DNA from: Streptomyces spiralis
GTDB lineage: Bacteria; Actinomycetota; Actinomycetes; Streptomycetales; Streptomycetaceae
Direction of reading: 5' to 3'
Length of the DNA: 64,000 nt
NCBI RefSeq assembly: GCF_014654675.1
Contig: NZ_BNBC01000005.1
Span: 124,001 to 188,000 of the forward strand
Shown here: one piece after another, positions 47,132-55,154 of the stretch
Layout of the letters: every line of letters begins with the position of its first letter
How positions within the stretch are numbered: the first letter of the stretch is position 1
Made by a program: the position numbers and the translations under genes
The notes under the pieces: model-generated
Databases searched by the model: none
What the model saw: only the letters and a program-made list of their open reading frames with translations
What the model was told of the DNA's origin: nothing

Positions 47132-48195
47132 TGTTGCAGTCCCTCTCCGCTGTCCTCGTGCGCACCTTCGTACGTCCCCGACGCTACCGCGAGCAGCCGG
47201 GCCGCCTTCAGCTCGGTCTCCCGCCACTCCCCCTCGGGGTCGGAGTCCCAGGTGATGCCGGCGCCGGCGCCGAAGCGCAGGACGGCCGCGGCACCCGGGG
47301 CCCGGTCGATCCAGAAGGTGCGGATGCCGACGGCCAGCTCCCCCACGCCCCGGTCGGCGTCGACCCAGCCGATGCCACCGCAGTAGGGGCCGCGGGGTGC
47401 CGTCTCCAGGGCGTCGATGATCCGCAGGGCGCTCGACTTGGGGGCGCCGGTGATCGAGCCGGCCGGGAAGGCGGCGTCGAGCAGTTCCGGCCAGCCGGCG
47501 CCGTCGCGCAGCTCGCCGCGGACCGAGGAGACCAGGTGGACCAGGCCGGGGTGCTTCTCGACGGCGCACAGGTCGGGGACGGTGACGCTGCCGCTGGTGC
47601 AGACGCGCCCTATGTCGTTGCGGACCAGGTCCACGATCATCACGTTCTCGGCGTAGTCCTTCTCCAGGAGTTCCGCTTCGGTGCGGGCCGTGCCCTTGAT
47701 CGGACCGGACTCCACGGTCCGGCCGTCGCGGCGCAGGAAGAGCTCGGGGGACGCGGTGGCGATCTCCACGCCGTGTCCGGGCAGCCGAATCGTTCCGGCG
47801 TACGGCGCGGGGTTGCCGCGGGCCAGTACGGCGGTCAGGGCGTCCACGTCGGCGTCGGCCGCGATCGGCGCGGAGAGCACCCGGCAGAGGTTCACCTGGT
47901 AGACCTCGCCGGCCGCGATGTGCTGCCGGATGCGGCGCACGCCCGCGGTGTAGGCGGCGCGGTCCAGTGACGACGTCCAGTCGCCGGCCGCCGGGCCCCG
48001 CCAGGCGCCGGGCACCGGCGCGGGCACGGCCTCCTGCCGCACGTCCCGGAAGCGGGCGCAGGTCAGCCGGCCCTCGTAGTCGGCGGCGACGGCCCAGAAG
48101 CCGGTGGAGTCCAGGGCCGCGGGGTCGCTGGTGACGTCGGTCAGGCCGGTGGCGACGCGGTCACCGAAGCGGACGAGAGGAGGGAGGTCGTGCAC
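47128..48195 (-). CDS. pabB: Aminodeoxychorismate synthase component I
   Basis: This 355-aa chorismate-utilising enzyme carries PIKGTAR, where the lysine is the PabB nucleophile that replaces the alanine of anthranilate synthase. It also has DYAENVMIVDLVRNDIGRVC and ITGAPKSSALRII. It makes 4-amino-4-deoxychorismate for folate. No PabA glutaminase is nearby, so that partner must be encoded elsewhere. The GTG at 48195 gives VHDLPPLVRFGD. The ribosome site is weak. Confidence 0.9.
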   Translation of the reverse strand: MHDLPPLVRFGDRVATGLTDVTSDPAALDSTGFWAVAADYEGRLTCARFRDVRQEAVPAPVPGAWRGPAAGDWTSSLDRAAYTAGVRRIRQHIAAGEVYQVNLCRVLSAPIAADADVDALTAVLARGNPAPYAGTIRLPGHGVEIATASPELFLRRDGRTVESGPIKGTARTEAELLEKDYAENVMIVDLVRNDIGRVCTSGSVTVPDLCAVEKHPGLVHLVSSVRGELRDGAGWPELLDAAFPAGSITGAPKSSALRIIDALETAPRGPYCGGIGWVDADRGVGELAVGIRTFWIDRAPGAAAVLRFGAGAGITWDSDPEGEWRETELKAARLLAVASGTYEGAHEDSGEGLQQ

Positions 48196-48302
48196 GTGGC
48201 CGAGTCTATGGGGGTGTCCCGCGGGTGACCCGGGCGTGTCCTTCCGGGGGCCTGACAGGGTCCTCACCTGGACGCAGCGCAGCACGCTGCACAAACGCGT
48301 TT

Positions 48303-48330
48303 TTGTACTGGCCCCGGAATCCGCTAGAGT
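48303..48330 (+). promoter_or_regulatory. Promoter of the tRNA cluster
   Basis: TTGTAC (48303-48308) and TAGAGT (48325-48330) are spaced by 16 bases, about 42 bases upstream of tRNA-Gly, a good match to a housekeeping sigma promoter. Confidence 0.65.
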
Positions 48331-48371
48331 TCAACACGTCGCCGGGACGCGCAAGCGATCCGAAACGACAG

Positions 48372-48444
48372 GCGGACGTAGCTCAGTTGGTAGAGCGCAA
48401 CCTTGCCAAGGTTGAGGTCGCGAGTTCGAGCCTCGTCGTCCGCT
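48372..48444 (+). tRNA. tRNA-Gly(GCC)
   Basis: This 73-base cloverleaf has acceptor stem GCGGACG/CGTCCGC, anticodon GCC within CCTTGCCAAGG, and T-arm GAGTTCGAGCCTC. It is the first gene of a five-tRNA cluster. Confidence 0.96.
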
Positions 48445-48480
48445 CGAAGGAAGTGGGGACTCCCGGTCCCCTACACTCCT

Positions 48481-48551
48481 GGTGGAGTGGCCGAGAGGCG
48501 AGGCAACGGCCTGCAAAGCCGTCTACACGGGTTCAAATCCCGTCTCCACCT
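48481..48551 (+). tRNA. tRNA-Cys(GCA)
   Basis: This 71-base cloverleaf has acceptor stem GGTGGAG/CTCCACC, anticodon GCA (CTGCAAA loop) and T-loop GGTTCAAATCC. CCA follows directly at 48552-48554 and appears encoded. Confidence 0.96.
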
Positions 48552-48555
48552 CCAA

Positions 48556-48627
48556 GGACGATTAGCTCAGCGGGAGAGCGCTTCCCTGACACGGAAGAGG
48601 TCACTGGTTCAATCCCAGTATCGTCCA
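48556..48627 (+). tRNA. tRNA-Val(GAC), copy 1
   Basis: This 72-base cloverleaf has acceptor stem GGACGAT/ATCGTCC, and anticodon GAC in the loop CTGACAC between CTTCC and GGAAG. Confidence 0.96.
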
Positions 48628-48662
48628 CTGGTCCGCAAGGACCTTGATCCGCGAGGATCCCC

Positions 48663-48734
48663 GCGCGATTAGCTCAGCGGGAGAGCGCTTCCCTGACACG
48701 GAAGAGGTCACTGGTTCAATCCCAGTATCGCGCA
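48663..48734 (+). tRNA. tRNA-Val(GAC), copy 2 with altered acceptor stem
   Basis: The body is identical to copies 1 and 3, but the acceptor stem is GCGCGAT/ATCGCGC. Two base pairs are changed on both strands, so pairing is fully kept. Confidence 0.95.
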
Positions 48735-48788
48735 CGCAGTGCCCATGATCCGCTCCAGTGGGTGACATCGGAGCGATCGTGATCCCGA

Positions 48789-48860
48789 GGACGATTAGCT
48801 CAGCGGGAGAGCGCTTCCCTGACACGGAAGAGGTCACTGGTTCAATCCCAGTATCGTCCA
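48789..48860 (+). tRNA. tRNA-Val(GAC), copy 3
   Basis: Identical to copy 1 over the whole 72 bases, with acceptor stem GGACGAT/ATCGTCC. It is the last gene of the cluster. Confidence 0.96.
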
Positions 48861-48870
48861 CGCACCAGGA

Positions 48871-48901
48871 AGCCCCCGGCCGTCTCGTACGGCCGGGGGC
48901 T
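48871..48901 (+). terminator. Intrinsic terminator of the tRNA cluster
   Basis: A perfect 13-bp stem (AGCCCCCGGCCGT and its complement) with a CTCGT loop is followed by TTTCTC, ten bases after the last tRNA. It may also serve the convergent zinc-ribbon gene. Confidence 0.85.
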
Positions 48902-48916
48902 TTCTCATGCCGCGGT

Positions 48917-49201
48917 TCAGCTGGAGAACAGCATGTGGCCGAAGCTCTTGTGGCGGTGGCCGTGCCCGTAGTGCCCGTGGCCGCCGCCGTGCGGGGCGCC
49001 CCAGGCGGGAGCGGGCGGCGCCGGGTAGGCCTGCGGGGCCGGCGGAGGCGGCGCCGGCTGGGACCACTGGGACTCCAGGCGGGTCAGCGCCTCCAGCTCG
49101 CCGTAGTCGAGGAAGATGCCGCGGCAGCCGCTGCACTGCTCGATCTGGACGCCGTTGCGGTTGTAGGTGTGCATCGGCGCATGACACTTCGGACACTGCA
49201 T
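48917..49201 (-). CDS. Small zinc-ribbon (zf-TFIIB-like) protein with His/Gly tail
   Basis: This 94-aa protein has C3, C6, C23 and C26 in CPKC...CSGC followed by RGIFLDYGELEAL, the pattern of the zf-TFIIB family. The second half is Pro/Ala-rich and then Gly/His-rich (HGGGHGHYGHGHRHKS), suggesting further metal binding. The role is unknown. Confidence 0.88.
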   Translation of the reverse strand: MQCPKCHAPMHTYNRNGVQIEQCSGCRGIFLDYGELEALTRLESQWSQPAPPPPAPQAYPAPPAPAWGAPHGGGHGHYGHGHRHKSFGHMLFSS

Positions 49202-49281
49202 GGTCGGCTCAACTCCTCGCCGTAGGTTCTGCTTCGGGTACCGCCAGGACAGACTCCGTACGACCGCGGCCCGGTTGCAGC

Positions 49282-50244
49282 CTACTTCGCCGGGTCGCCG
49301 GCCAACTCCACGGGAACGCCGCTCATTCGGTCACAGGCGTCCACCACGGCCTGTTCCACCTCGTCCAGCGGCCGGTGCGCCGCGGTCGCCCTGGCGACCG
49401 CCAGCGCGGCGGTCTGCACGGTGAGCGCGCGAGCGGCGGTGTCCAGGGCGGCCCACGGATCGCCGTCCGCGGGAACGGCCGGTCCGCCCGCGGCACGGTA
49501 GGCGCCGAGGAAGCGCGTCCACTCCTCGGGCGGCAGCAGTCCGCAGGCGAACCAGGCCGCGGGGCGGGCCAGGTCCCAGGCCGGTACGCCGGTGCCGAGG
49601 TCGTCCACGTCGATCAGCAGCCAGGGCCCGCCCGGGGCCGGGTACCGGACGAGCTGACCGAGGTGCAGGTCACCGTGGCAGAGGGCGCCGGAGGCGGCGG
49701 GCGGCATGGGCGCCTCGGCGCGGGCCCAGGCGGGCAGGGCGGTCCAGGCGCGCAGGATCGGGCGCGCGGCGGGATGGCCGGGGGCGGCGGTGCGCAGCCG
49801 GGTCACCGCGCGGGCGGCCTTCTCGGGGCCGCGCATCGGGGGCAGGCCCGGCGGGGCTGGGCTGCGGTGGAGGCGGGCCAGGAGCGTGGCGGCGGCTTCC
49901 CAGGGTGCGGCCTCGGGGGCGTCGGGGTCCACGGGCGTGCCGTACGGCCAGAAGGTGACGAGGCGGTCGTGGAGTGCGGTGGGAGTGGTGGTCGCCGGGG
50001 GCGGCCCGGGCAGCGGGGGCAGCAGGATGCCGGGGAGGCGGGCGGCCGTGGTGAGGCGGAGGGCGAGTTCGGTGGGGTCGGTGCCGGGGGCGTGGGCCTT
50101 CGCGACGGTGCCGGCGTGGCGGACGACCGTGGCGTCCGGGCGGGTGGCGAGGACGGTTGCCTCGCAGGGGCAGTTCCTGCCGTCGGTGTGGGCCGCCCTT
50201 GCGGCCTGTGCGGTCAGCTCGGGCAGGAGCGGGGCGGTTGTCAC
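49282..50244 (-). CDS. Aminoglycoside phosphotransferase-fold protein
   Basis: This 320-aa protein has the kinase-like fold of the APH family. The catalytic loop is CHGDLHLGQLV and the metal-binding segment LLIDVDDLG. The usual asparagine of HGDxxxxN is replaced by Gln, and the N-terminal lobe is Pro/Ala-rich. These changes fit a non-resistance member of the family acting on an unknown small molecule. The GTG start follows AGGGAG. Confidence 0.78.
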   Translation of the reverse strand: MTTAPLLPELTAQAARAAHTDGRNCPCEATVLATRPDATVVRHAGTVAKAHAPGTDPTELALRLTTAARLPGILLPPLPGPPPATTTPTALHDRLVTFWPYGTPVDPDAPEAAPWEAAATLLARLHRSPAPPGLPPMRGPEKAARAVTRLRTAAPGHPAARPILRAWTALPAWARAEAPMPPAASGALCHGDLHLGQLVRYPAPGGPWLLIDVDDLGTGVPAWDLARPAAWFACGLLPPEEWTRFLGAYRAAGGPAVPADGDPWAALDTAARALTVQTAALAVARATAAHRPLDEVEQAVVDACDRMSGVPVELAGDPAK

Positions 50245-50371
50245 GGAACTCCCTGGTCTGCTGCGGCGAGCGAGAGCTTACGTGGGTGGGTGTGCGAGCC
50301 GCCCTGCGGCACGACTGCCCGCAGCTGCGTACGTCCGTGGAAAGTCGCTGCGTTCGTCCGTGGGAAATGAC

Positions 50372-50405
50372 AATGCCGGCGCAGCTCCCCAGCTGCGCCG
50401 GCATT
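50372..50405 (-). terminator. Strong hairpin after the 59-aa membrane protein gene
   Basis: A perfect 15-bp stem (AATGCCGGCGCAGCT and its complement) with a four-base loop lies downstream of the leftward small gene and upstream of the phosphotransferase-fold gene. Confidence 0.75.
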
Positions 50406-50492
50406 TTTGCCGTCCGCCGCACCCCCGTCCCCACGGGGTTTCATGGGTGGATGTCCCCGCCCGGACCGCTCTTCCGGGCCTGGGGTCGCCGC

Positions 50493-50672
50493 TCAGCGCC
50501 CCAGCATCACACCCACGGACGACGCCTGTGTGGCCACTGTGTCCCAGCCGTCGAAGACCAGCAGGAGCAGGGCCGCCAGGGGAAGGGCCATCACGGTCGC
50601 CACCAGGGGGTGGCGACGGCCCGTACGGCGGGGGCGTGGGCGGAGCAGTGTCCGCGGTGCCGTGTGGGCCAT
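50493..50672 (-). CDS. Small 59-aa membrane protein
   Basis: The protein starts MAHTAPRTLLRPRPRRTGRR, followed by one membrane helix (VATVMALPLAALLLLVF) and the short outside tail DGWDTVATQASSVGVMLGR. The ATG has AGGAGAGGGACC just upstream, a strong ribosome site, and a strong terminator follows. The function is unknown. Confidence 0.7.
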   Translation of the reverse strand: MAHTAPRTLLRPRPRRTGRRHPLVATVMALPLAALLLLVFDGWDTVATQASSVGVMLGR

Positions 50673-51263
50673 GGTCCCTCTCCTGACCGTCTCGGTTGTC
50701 ATTGGCAGCGGCGGGTGTCTGACCTCGGGGGACGAGTGCTGCACCCGCCGCTTGACCTCAAATCTAGGCGTGCGACGACGGCCGGACGTCATGCCCTCGT
50801 ACCGATTGCCGGGCCTCCCGGAGGATGAGCCGTGAGCTGGGGACTACTCCCCAGGGTGGAGACGCGGTCCCTGGTCTCGGGGTCTTCCCGGAGGGGCCGT
50901 CCGGAGTGTCCTGGCTTTTCCTGCCCTCGGGTGGTGACTTCGCTCACTTCCGGCATGTCCCGGAGCGTCGCCCTCCGCGCCCGTTGCCCCACCCGGTCCG
51001 CCACTCCCCGCCGTGTACGCGCCGGGTCCCCGGCCTCCACGTCCCTCTCCGCTGGATCGCCCTCCGGCGACCCAACGCCCTTTCCGAGGCAGGTCGTTGG
51101 GATAACGGGCGGAGTCGGGGTACCGGGCTCCCCGAGTTCCTGACCGACCTTCAATTTCGCTGCCCCGTACCGACAATCGATCGGGTAGAGCGGGCGCGGC
51201 CTCTGCGCGCGAACGGCCCCGAAAACGTAAGCTGTGGCTCGTCACAGGGACCGGGCAGCGGGG
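50673..51263. other. 591-base divergent region upstream of the Ser/Thr kinase gene
   Basis: I find no supported gene. Rightward frames starting at 50825 and 50832 have ribosome-site-like sequence but poor third-position G/C bias and no similarity. The sequence just before the kinase start is less GC-rich than its surroundings (around 51150-51240), fitting a promoter zone. Confidence 0.45.
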
Positions 51264-52709
51264 ATGAACATGGCGATGATGCGCCTGAGGCGCGAGGACC
51301 CGCGCGTCGTCGGCTCGTTCAGGCTTCACCGACGGCTCGGCGCGGGCGGGATGGGCGTGGTCTACCTCGGCTCCGACCGGAAGGGTCAGCGGGTCGCACT
51401 GAAGGTCATCCGGCCGGATCTGGCGGAGGACCAGGAGTTCCGCTCACGGTTCGCCCGCGAGGTGTCCGCGGCCCGGCGGATCCGGGGCGGCTGCACGGCC
51501 CGGCTGGTGGCGGCGGACCTGGAGGCGGACCGCCCGTGGTTCGCCACGCAGTACGTGCCCGGCCCCTCCCTGCACGACAAGGTGGCCGACGAGGGTGCCC
51601 TGAGCGCGGCCGAGACCGCGGCGATCGGGGCCGCCCTGTCCGAGGGTCTGGTCGCCGTGCACGAGGCCGGTGTGGTGCACCGGGACCTGAAGCCCTCCAA
51701 CATCCTGCTGTCCCCCAAGGGACCGCGGATCATCGACTTCGGCATCGCCTGGGCGACCGGAGCCTCGACGCTCACCCACGTCGGCACCGCGGTCGGCTCC
51801 CCCGGGTTCCTCGCTCCGGAGCAGGTGCGCGGCGCCGCCGTCACCCCGGCCACCGACGTCTTCTCGCTGGGGGCGACGCTGGCGTACGCGTCGACGGGCG
51901 ACTCGCCGTTCGGGCACGGCAGCTCCGAGGTCATGCTGTACCGGGTGGTGCACGAGGAGCCCCAGCTGCACGGCGTGCCGGACGCGCTGGGCCCGCTGGT
52001 GCGGGCCTGTCTGGCGAAGGACCCCGAGGACCGGCCCAGCACGCTGCAGCTCTCGCTGCGGCTGAAGGAGATCGCCGCACGCGAGGCGCAGGACCTGGGC
52101 GATCTGCGTCCGCCGGCGCCGCGCTCCGCCGAGGCCGACCGGCCCACCGGCCGGCTCGTGGACACCTACCCGGACGAGCTGCGCGCTACCTACCCGGAAC
52201 AGCAGCGGGCCGGCCGCCCCGAGCAGCAGCGGCTCCGTCGGCGCCCGCCGGCCTCCTCCTCCAGTACGCCGCCCCCGCGCGGCACCGTTCCGCCCTCGCG
52301 GGGTGGCACCCCGTCGCGCACGGGCGGTGCGCCCCGCGACGCGGGCGCGCCGCGCGGGACGGGCGTGCCCGCCCGGTCCGCCGGCGGGCGGTCCACGCCG
52401 GTGTCCCGCCACGGCGGGCGACCGGTCGGCGGCAGCCGGCCCGCCCCGCGCGGCGGCACCCGGCGGCCGGGGCCGCGGACCACGGCGACGGGCCTGCGGC
52501 CGGCCAATCCGAGGCTGCTGCGGCAGCGGCTGTTCGTGTTCGTGGTGGTGACGCTGCTGGTGGCGCTCGGCATCGCGGCGGCGCAGGGCTGCCAGGGACC
52601 CGCGCGCGGGCTCGGAGGCGACGGCGGCGTGCAGGTGGGACAGGCGGAACAGGTGGGACCGGAGCACGCGTCGACGGCTTCGCCCCACGGGCCGGTCGAG
52701 CAGTCGTAG
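51264..52709 (+). CDS. Membrane Ser/Thr protein kinase
   Basis: This 481-aa eukaryotic-type kinase has the Gly-rich loop GAGGMG (26-31), ATP-binding K47 (ALKVIR), catalytic VHRDLKPSNILL and metal-binding IIDFGIAW. A Pro/Arg/Gly-rich juxtamembrane linker of about 130 residues and one membrane helix (about 423-444) follow. The external tail is only some 35 residues and lacks PASTA repeats, so the signal sensed is unclear. I chose the ATG at 51264. The ATG at 51270 has better ribosome-site spacing. Confidence 0.92.
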   Translation: MNMAMMRLRREDPRVVGSFRLHRRLGAGGMGVVYLGSDRKGQRVALKVIRPDLAEDQEFRSRFAREVSAARRIRGGCTARLVAADLEADRPWFATQYVPGPSLHDKVADEGALSAAETAAIGAALSEGLVAVHEAGVVHRDLKPSNILLSPKGPRIIDFGIAWATGASTLTHVGTAVGSPGFLAPEQVRGAAVTPATDVFSLGATLAYASTGDSPFGHGSSEVMLYRVVHEEPQLHGVPDALGPLVRACLAKDPEDRPSTLQLSLRLKEIAAREAQDLGDLRPPAPRSAEADRPTGRLVDTYPDELRATYPEQQRAGRPEQQRLRRRPPASSSSTPPPRGTVPPSRGGTPSRTGGAPRDAGAPRGTGVPARSAGGRSTPVSRHGGRPVGGSRPAPRGGTRRPGPRTTATGLRPANPRLLRQRLFVFVVVTLLVALGIAAAQGCQGPARGLGGDGGVQVGQAEQVGPEHASTASPHGPVEQS

Positions 52710-52750
52710 CACCCGGAGTCGACCGGCGGCCCCCGTGCCCGTGTCGTTCC

Positions 52751-52809
52751 TGCGTCGTCGTATCTCGACCTACGTCGCCTACGTCGTCGTACGTCGTCCT
52801 ACGTCTCGG
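52751..52809. repeat. 10-bp micro-repeat between convergent genes
   Basis: Units close to TACGTCGTCG recur about six times with a 10-base period in the short gap between the kinase and the methyltransferase stops, and include the methyltransferase stop codon. Confidence 0.6.
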
Positions 52810-53617
52810 GGCGCCCCGTCGCCACCGCGTAGAAGGCGACGGCGGCCGCCGCTCCGACGTTGAGGGAGTCGACGCCGTGGGACATGGGGATGCGGACCCA
52901 CTCGTCGGCGGCCACGAGGGCCTGCCTGGACAGGCCCTCGCCCTCCGCGCCGAGCATCAGGGCGACCCGGTCCATCCGGTGCGGGGCGACGGCGTCCAGT
53001 GCCTTGGCCTTCTCGTCGGGGGTGAGGGCGAGGAGGGTGAAGCCGGCCTCGCGGACCGAGTCCAGGCCCCCCGGCCAGCTGTCGAGACGGGCGTACGGCA
53101 CGGAGAAGACCGCGCCCATCGAGACCTTGACGCTGCGCCGGTACAGCGGGTCGGCGCAGTCCGGGGAGAGCAGGACGGCGTCCATGCCGAGGGCGGCGGC
53201 CGAGCGGAAGATCGCGCCGATGTTGGTGTGGTCGTTGACCGACTCCATGACCGCGACCCGGCGGGCCGTGCGCAGCAGGTCGGCGGCCGTGGGCAGCGGC
53301 TTGCGCTGCATGGAGGCGAGCGCGCCGCGGTGCACGTGGTAGCCGGTCACCTGTTCGGCGAGTTCGGGATCGACCACGTAGACCGGGGCCGGGACCTCCT
53401 CGATGACGTCCCGCATGACGTCGACCCACTTGGCGGACAGCAGCATCGAGCGCATCGCGTAGCCCGCGTCCCTGGCCCGGCGGATCACCTTCTCGCCCTC
53501 GGCGATGAACAACCCCTCGGCGGGTTCGCGTCTGCGGCGCAGCTCGACGTCGGTCAGGCCCGTGTAGTCGGTGAGACGCGGGTCGTCGGGGTCCTCGACG
53601 GTGATGAGATCGGCCAC
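52799..53617 (-). CDS. SpoU/TrmH-family RNA 2'-O-methyltransferase
   Basis: This 272-aa SPOUT enzyme has an N-terminal RNA-binding part (GLFIAEGEKVIRRARDAGY). The trefoil-knot motifs are SVNDHTNIGAIFRSAAALG, LMLGAEGEGLS and IPMSHGVDSLNVGAAAAVAFY. It methylates a ribose in rRNA or tRNA. The exact site cannot be told. In some actinomycetes relatives protect 23S rRNA against thiopeptides, but here the context is unremarkable. The start is GTG. Confidence 0.92.
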   Translation of the reverse strand: MADLITVEDPDDPRLTDYTGLTDVELRRRREPAEGLFIAEGEKVIRRARDAGYAMRSMLLSAKWVDVMRDVIEEVPAPVYVVDPELAEQVTGYHVHRGALASMQRKPLPTAADLLRTARRVAVMESVNDHTNIGAIFRSAAALGMDAVLLSPDCADPLYRRSVKVSMGAVFSVPYARLDSWPGGLDSVREAGFTLLALTPDEKAKALDAVAPHRMDRVALMLGAEGEGLSRQALVAADEWVRIPMSHGVDSLNVGAAAAVAFYAVATGRPET

Positions 53618-53681
53618 AGCGTGATACTGCCTTGTCCTGTCTGCGGTGCGGGCGGCTCGGAAGCGGGTGGGTTCCCCGGGG

Positions 53682-54914
53682 CTACTCGGAGGCCGACGGG
53701 CCCACGGCGACGACCGCGCCGATGACGATGACCGCGGGCGGCTTCACGTCCTGGGCGCGTACGGTCTCGGCGACCGTCGCCAGGGTGGCGTCGACGCGGC
53801 GCTGGGCCGCCGTCGTGCCCTCCTGGACCAGGGCGACCGGGGTGTCGGGGGACTTGCCGTGTGCCACGAGCGTCTCGGCGATCTTCCCGATCTTGTCGAC
53901 GCCCATGAGGATCACCAGTGTGCCGGTCAGCTTGGCCAGGCTGGGCCAGTCGACCAGGGAACGCTCGTCGTCGGGCGCCACATGCCCGCTGACCACGGTG
54001 AACTCGTGGGCCACCCCACGGTGGGTGACCGGGATGCCCGCCGCGCCCGGCACCGAGATGGAGCTGGAGATGCCGGGCACGACGGTGCAGGGGATGCCGG
54101 CCTCGGCGAGGGCCTGGACCTCCTCCATGCCCCGGCCGAACACGAAGGGGTCGCCGCCCTTGAGCCGGACCACCGACTTGCCCTGCTTGGCGTGCTCGAT
54201 GAGCGCGTTGTTGATGGCCTCCTGGGCCATGTAGCGGCCGTAGGGGATCTTCGCGGCGTCGATCACCTCGACGTGCGGCGGGAGTTCGGCGAGCAGGTCG
54301 CGGGGGCCGAGGCGGTCGGCGATGACGACATCGGCCTCGGCCAGCAGCCGGCGGCCGCGCACGGTGATCAGATCCGGGTCGCCGGGGCCGCCGCCGACGA
54401 GCGCGACGCCGGCGGTGCGGGTGCGGTGGTGCGGGGCGACCAGGGTGCCGTCGCGCAGGCCCTCCACCACGGCGTCGCGGATGGCCGCGGTGTGCCGGGG
54501 GTCGCGGCCGCGCGCGCTCGTGGTGAGCACGGCGACGGTGACGCCCTCGCTGTGGCCGGTGGCCGGGGTCCAGGCGGTGGCCTGGTCGGCGTCGTCGGAG
54601 CGGACGCACCAGACGCGGTGCCGCTCCGCCTCGGCGGAGGCACGGGCGTTGGCGTCGTGGTCGCTGGTGGCGATCAGGGCGTACCAGGCGTCCGCGAGGT
54701 CGCCGTCCCGGTAGGGGCGCCGCTCCCAGGTGATCTCGCCCGCGTCCGCCATGGCCTCGACGGAGGGGGTCGCCTCGGGCGACACGAGGACGATGTCCGC
54801 GCCCGCGGCGATGAGCGCCGGGAGACGGCGCTGGGCGACCTGGCCGCCACCGAGGACGATCACGCGGCGGCCGGTGAGGCGGAGGCCTACGGGGTAGGCG
54901 GGGTGTTCGGCCAT
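53682..54914 (-). CDS. Siroheme/cobalamin fusion: precorrin-2 dehydrogenase plus uroporphyrinogen-III methyltransferase
   Basis: This 410-aa CysG-like protein has two parts. Residues 1-155 are a Rossmann-type dehydrogenase/chelatase half (VIVLGGGQVAQRRLPALI). Residues 165-400 are a SUMT methylase (LVGGGPGDPDLITVRG, VVRLKGGDPFVFGRG, VVPGISSSISVPGAAGIPVTHR). It converts uroporphyrinogen III to precorrin-2 and on towards sirohydrochlorin. It is placed with other corrinoid genes, all leftward, though gaps separate them. Confidence 0.92.
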   Translation of the reverse strand: MAEHPAYPVGLRLTGRRVIVLGGGQVAQRRLPALIAAGADIVLVSPEATPSVEAMADAGEITWERRPYRDGDLADAWYALIATSDHDANARASAEAERHRVWCVRSDDADQATAWTPATGHSEGVTVAVLTTSARGRDPRHTAAIRDAVVEGLRDGTLVAPHHRTRTAGVALVGGGPGDPDLITVRGRRLLAEADVVIADRLGPRDLLAELPPHVEVIDAAKIPYGRYMAQEAINNALIEHAKQGKSVVRLKGGDPFVFGRGMEEVQALAEAGIPCTVVPGISSSISVPGAAGIPVTHRGVAHEFTVVSGHVAPDDERSLVDWPSLAKLTGTLVILMGVDKIGKIAETLVAHGKSPDTPVALVQEGTTAAQRRVDATLATVAETVRAQDVKPPAVIVIGAVVAVGPSASE

Positions 54915-55031
54915 GGGGTGCGGCTCCTCTTGGGGCGGTGCAGAGGTCCTGACGTGCGGATTTTAAGGTGCGCGCGGGTTGCGGCGGGCAGGTGTCCGGT
55001 GGCTGGGCAGCGTGGCCGGGTGCGGCCTTCG

Positions 55032-55114
55032 GGTGGTTGTGGGCACTCGTTCCGCCTGGGGGGCACCTCCCAGGCGTCAAGGCACTGGGGGAGGAACGGG
55101 TGCCCACCACCACC
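55032..55114. repeat. Dispersed inverted repeat downstream of the bluB-cobT fusion
   Basis: Arms of 22 bases (55032-55053 and 55093-55114, two mismatches) enclose the motif CACCTCCCAGGCGTCAAGG followed by CACTGGGGGAG. The same motif type occurs at 33041-33067. Elements of this form are frequent between genes in Streptomyces and may act as terminators. Confidence 0.65.
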
Positions 55115-55154
55115 GGCACTCTTGTACCCGGAGTCCCCCGCTTCCGAGGTGCCG

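Noticed and set aside
50825..51143. Rightward frames upstream of the Ser/Thr kinase gene
   Set aside because: Third-position G/C is clearly lower than in the real genes here, and the products are low-complexity with no domain.
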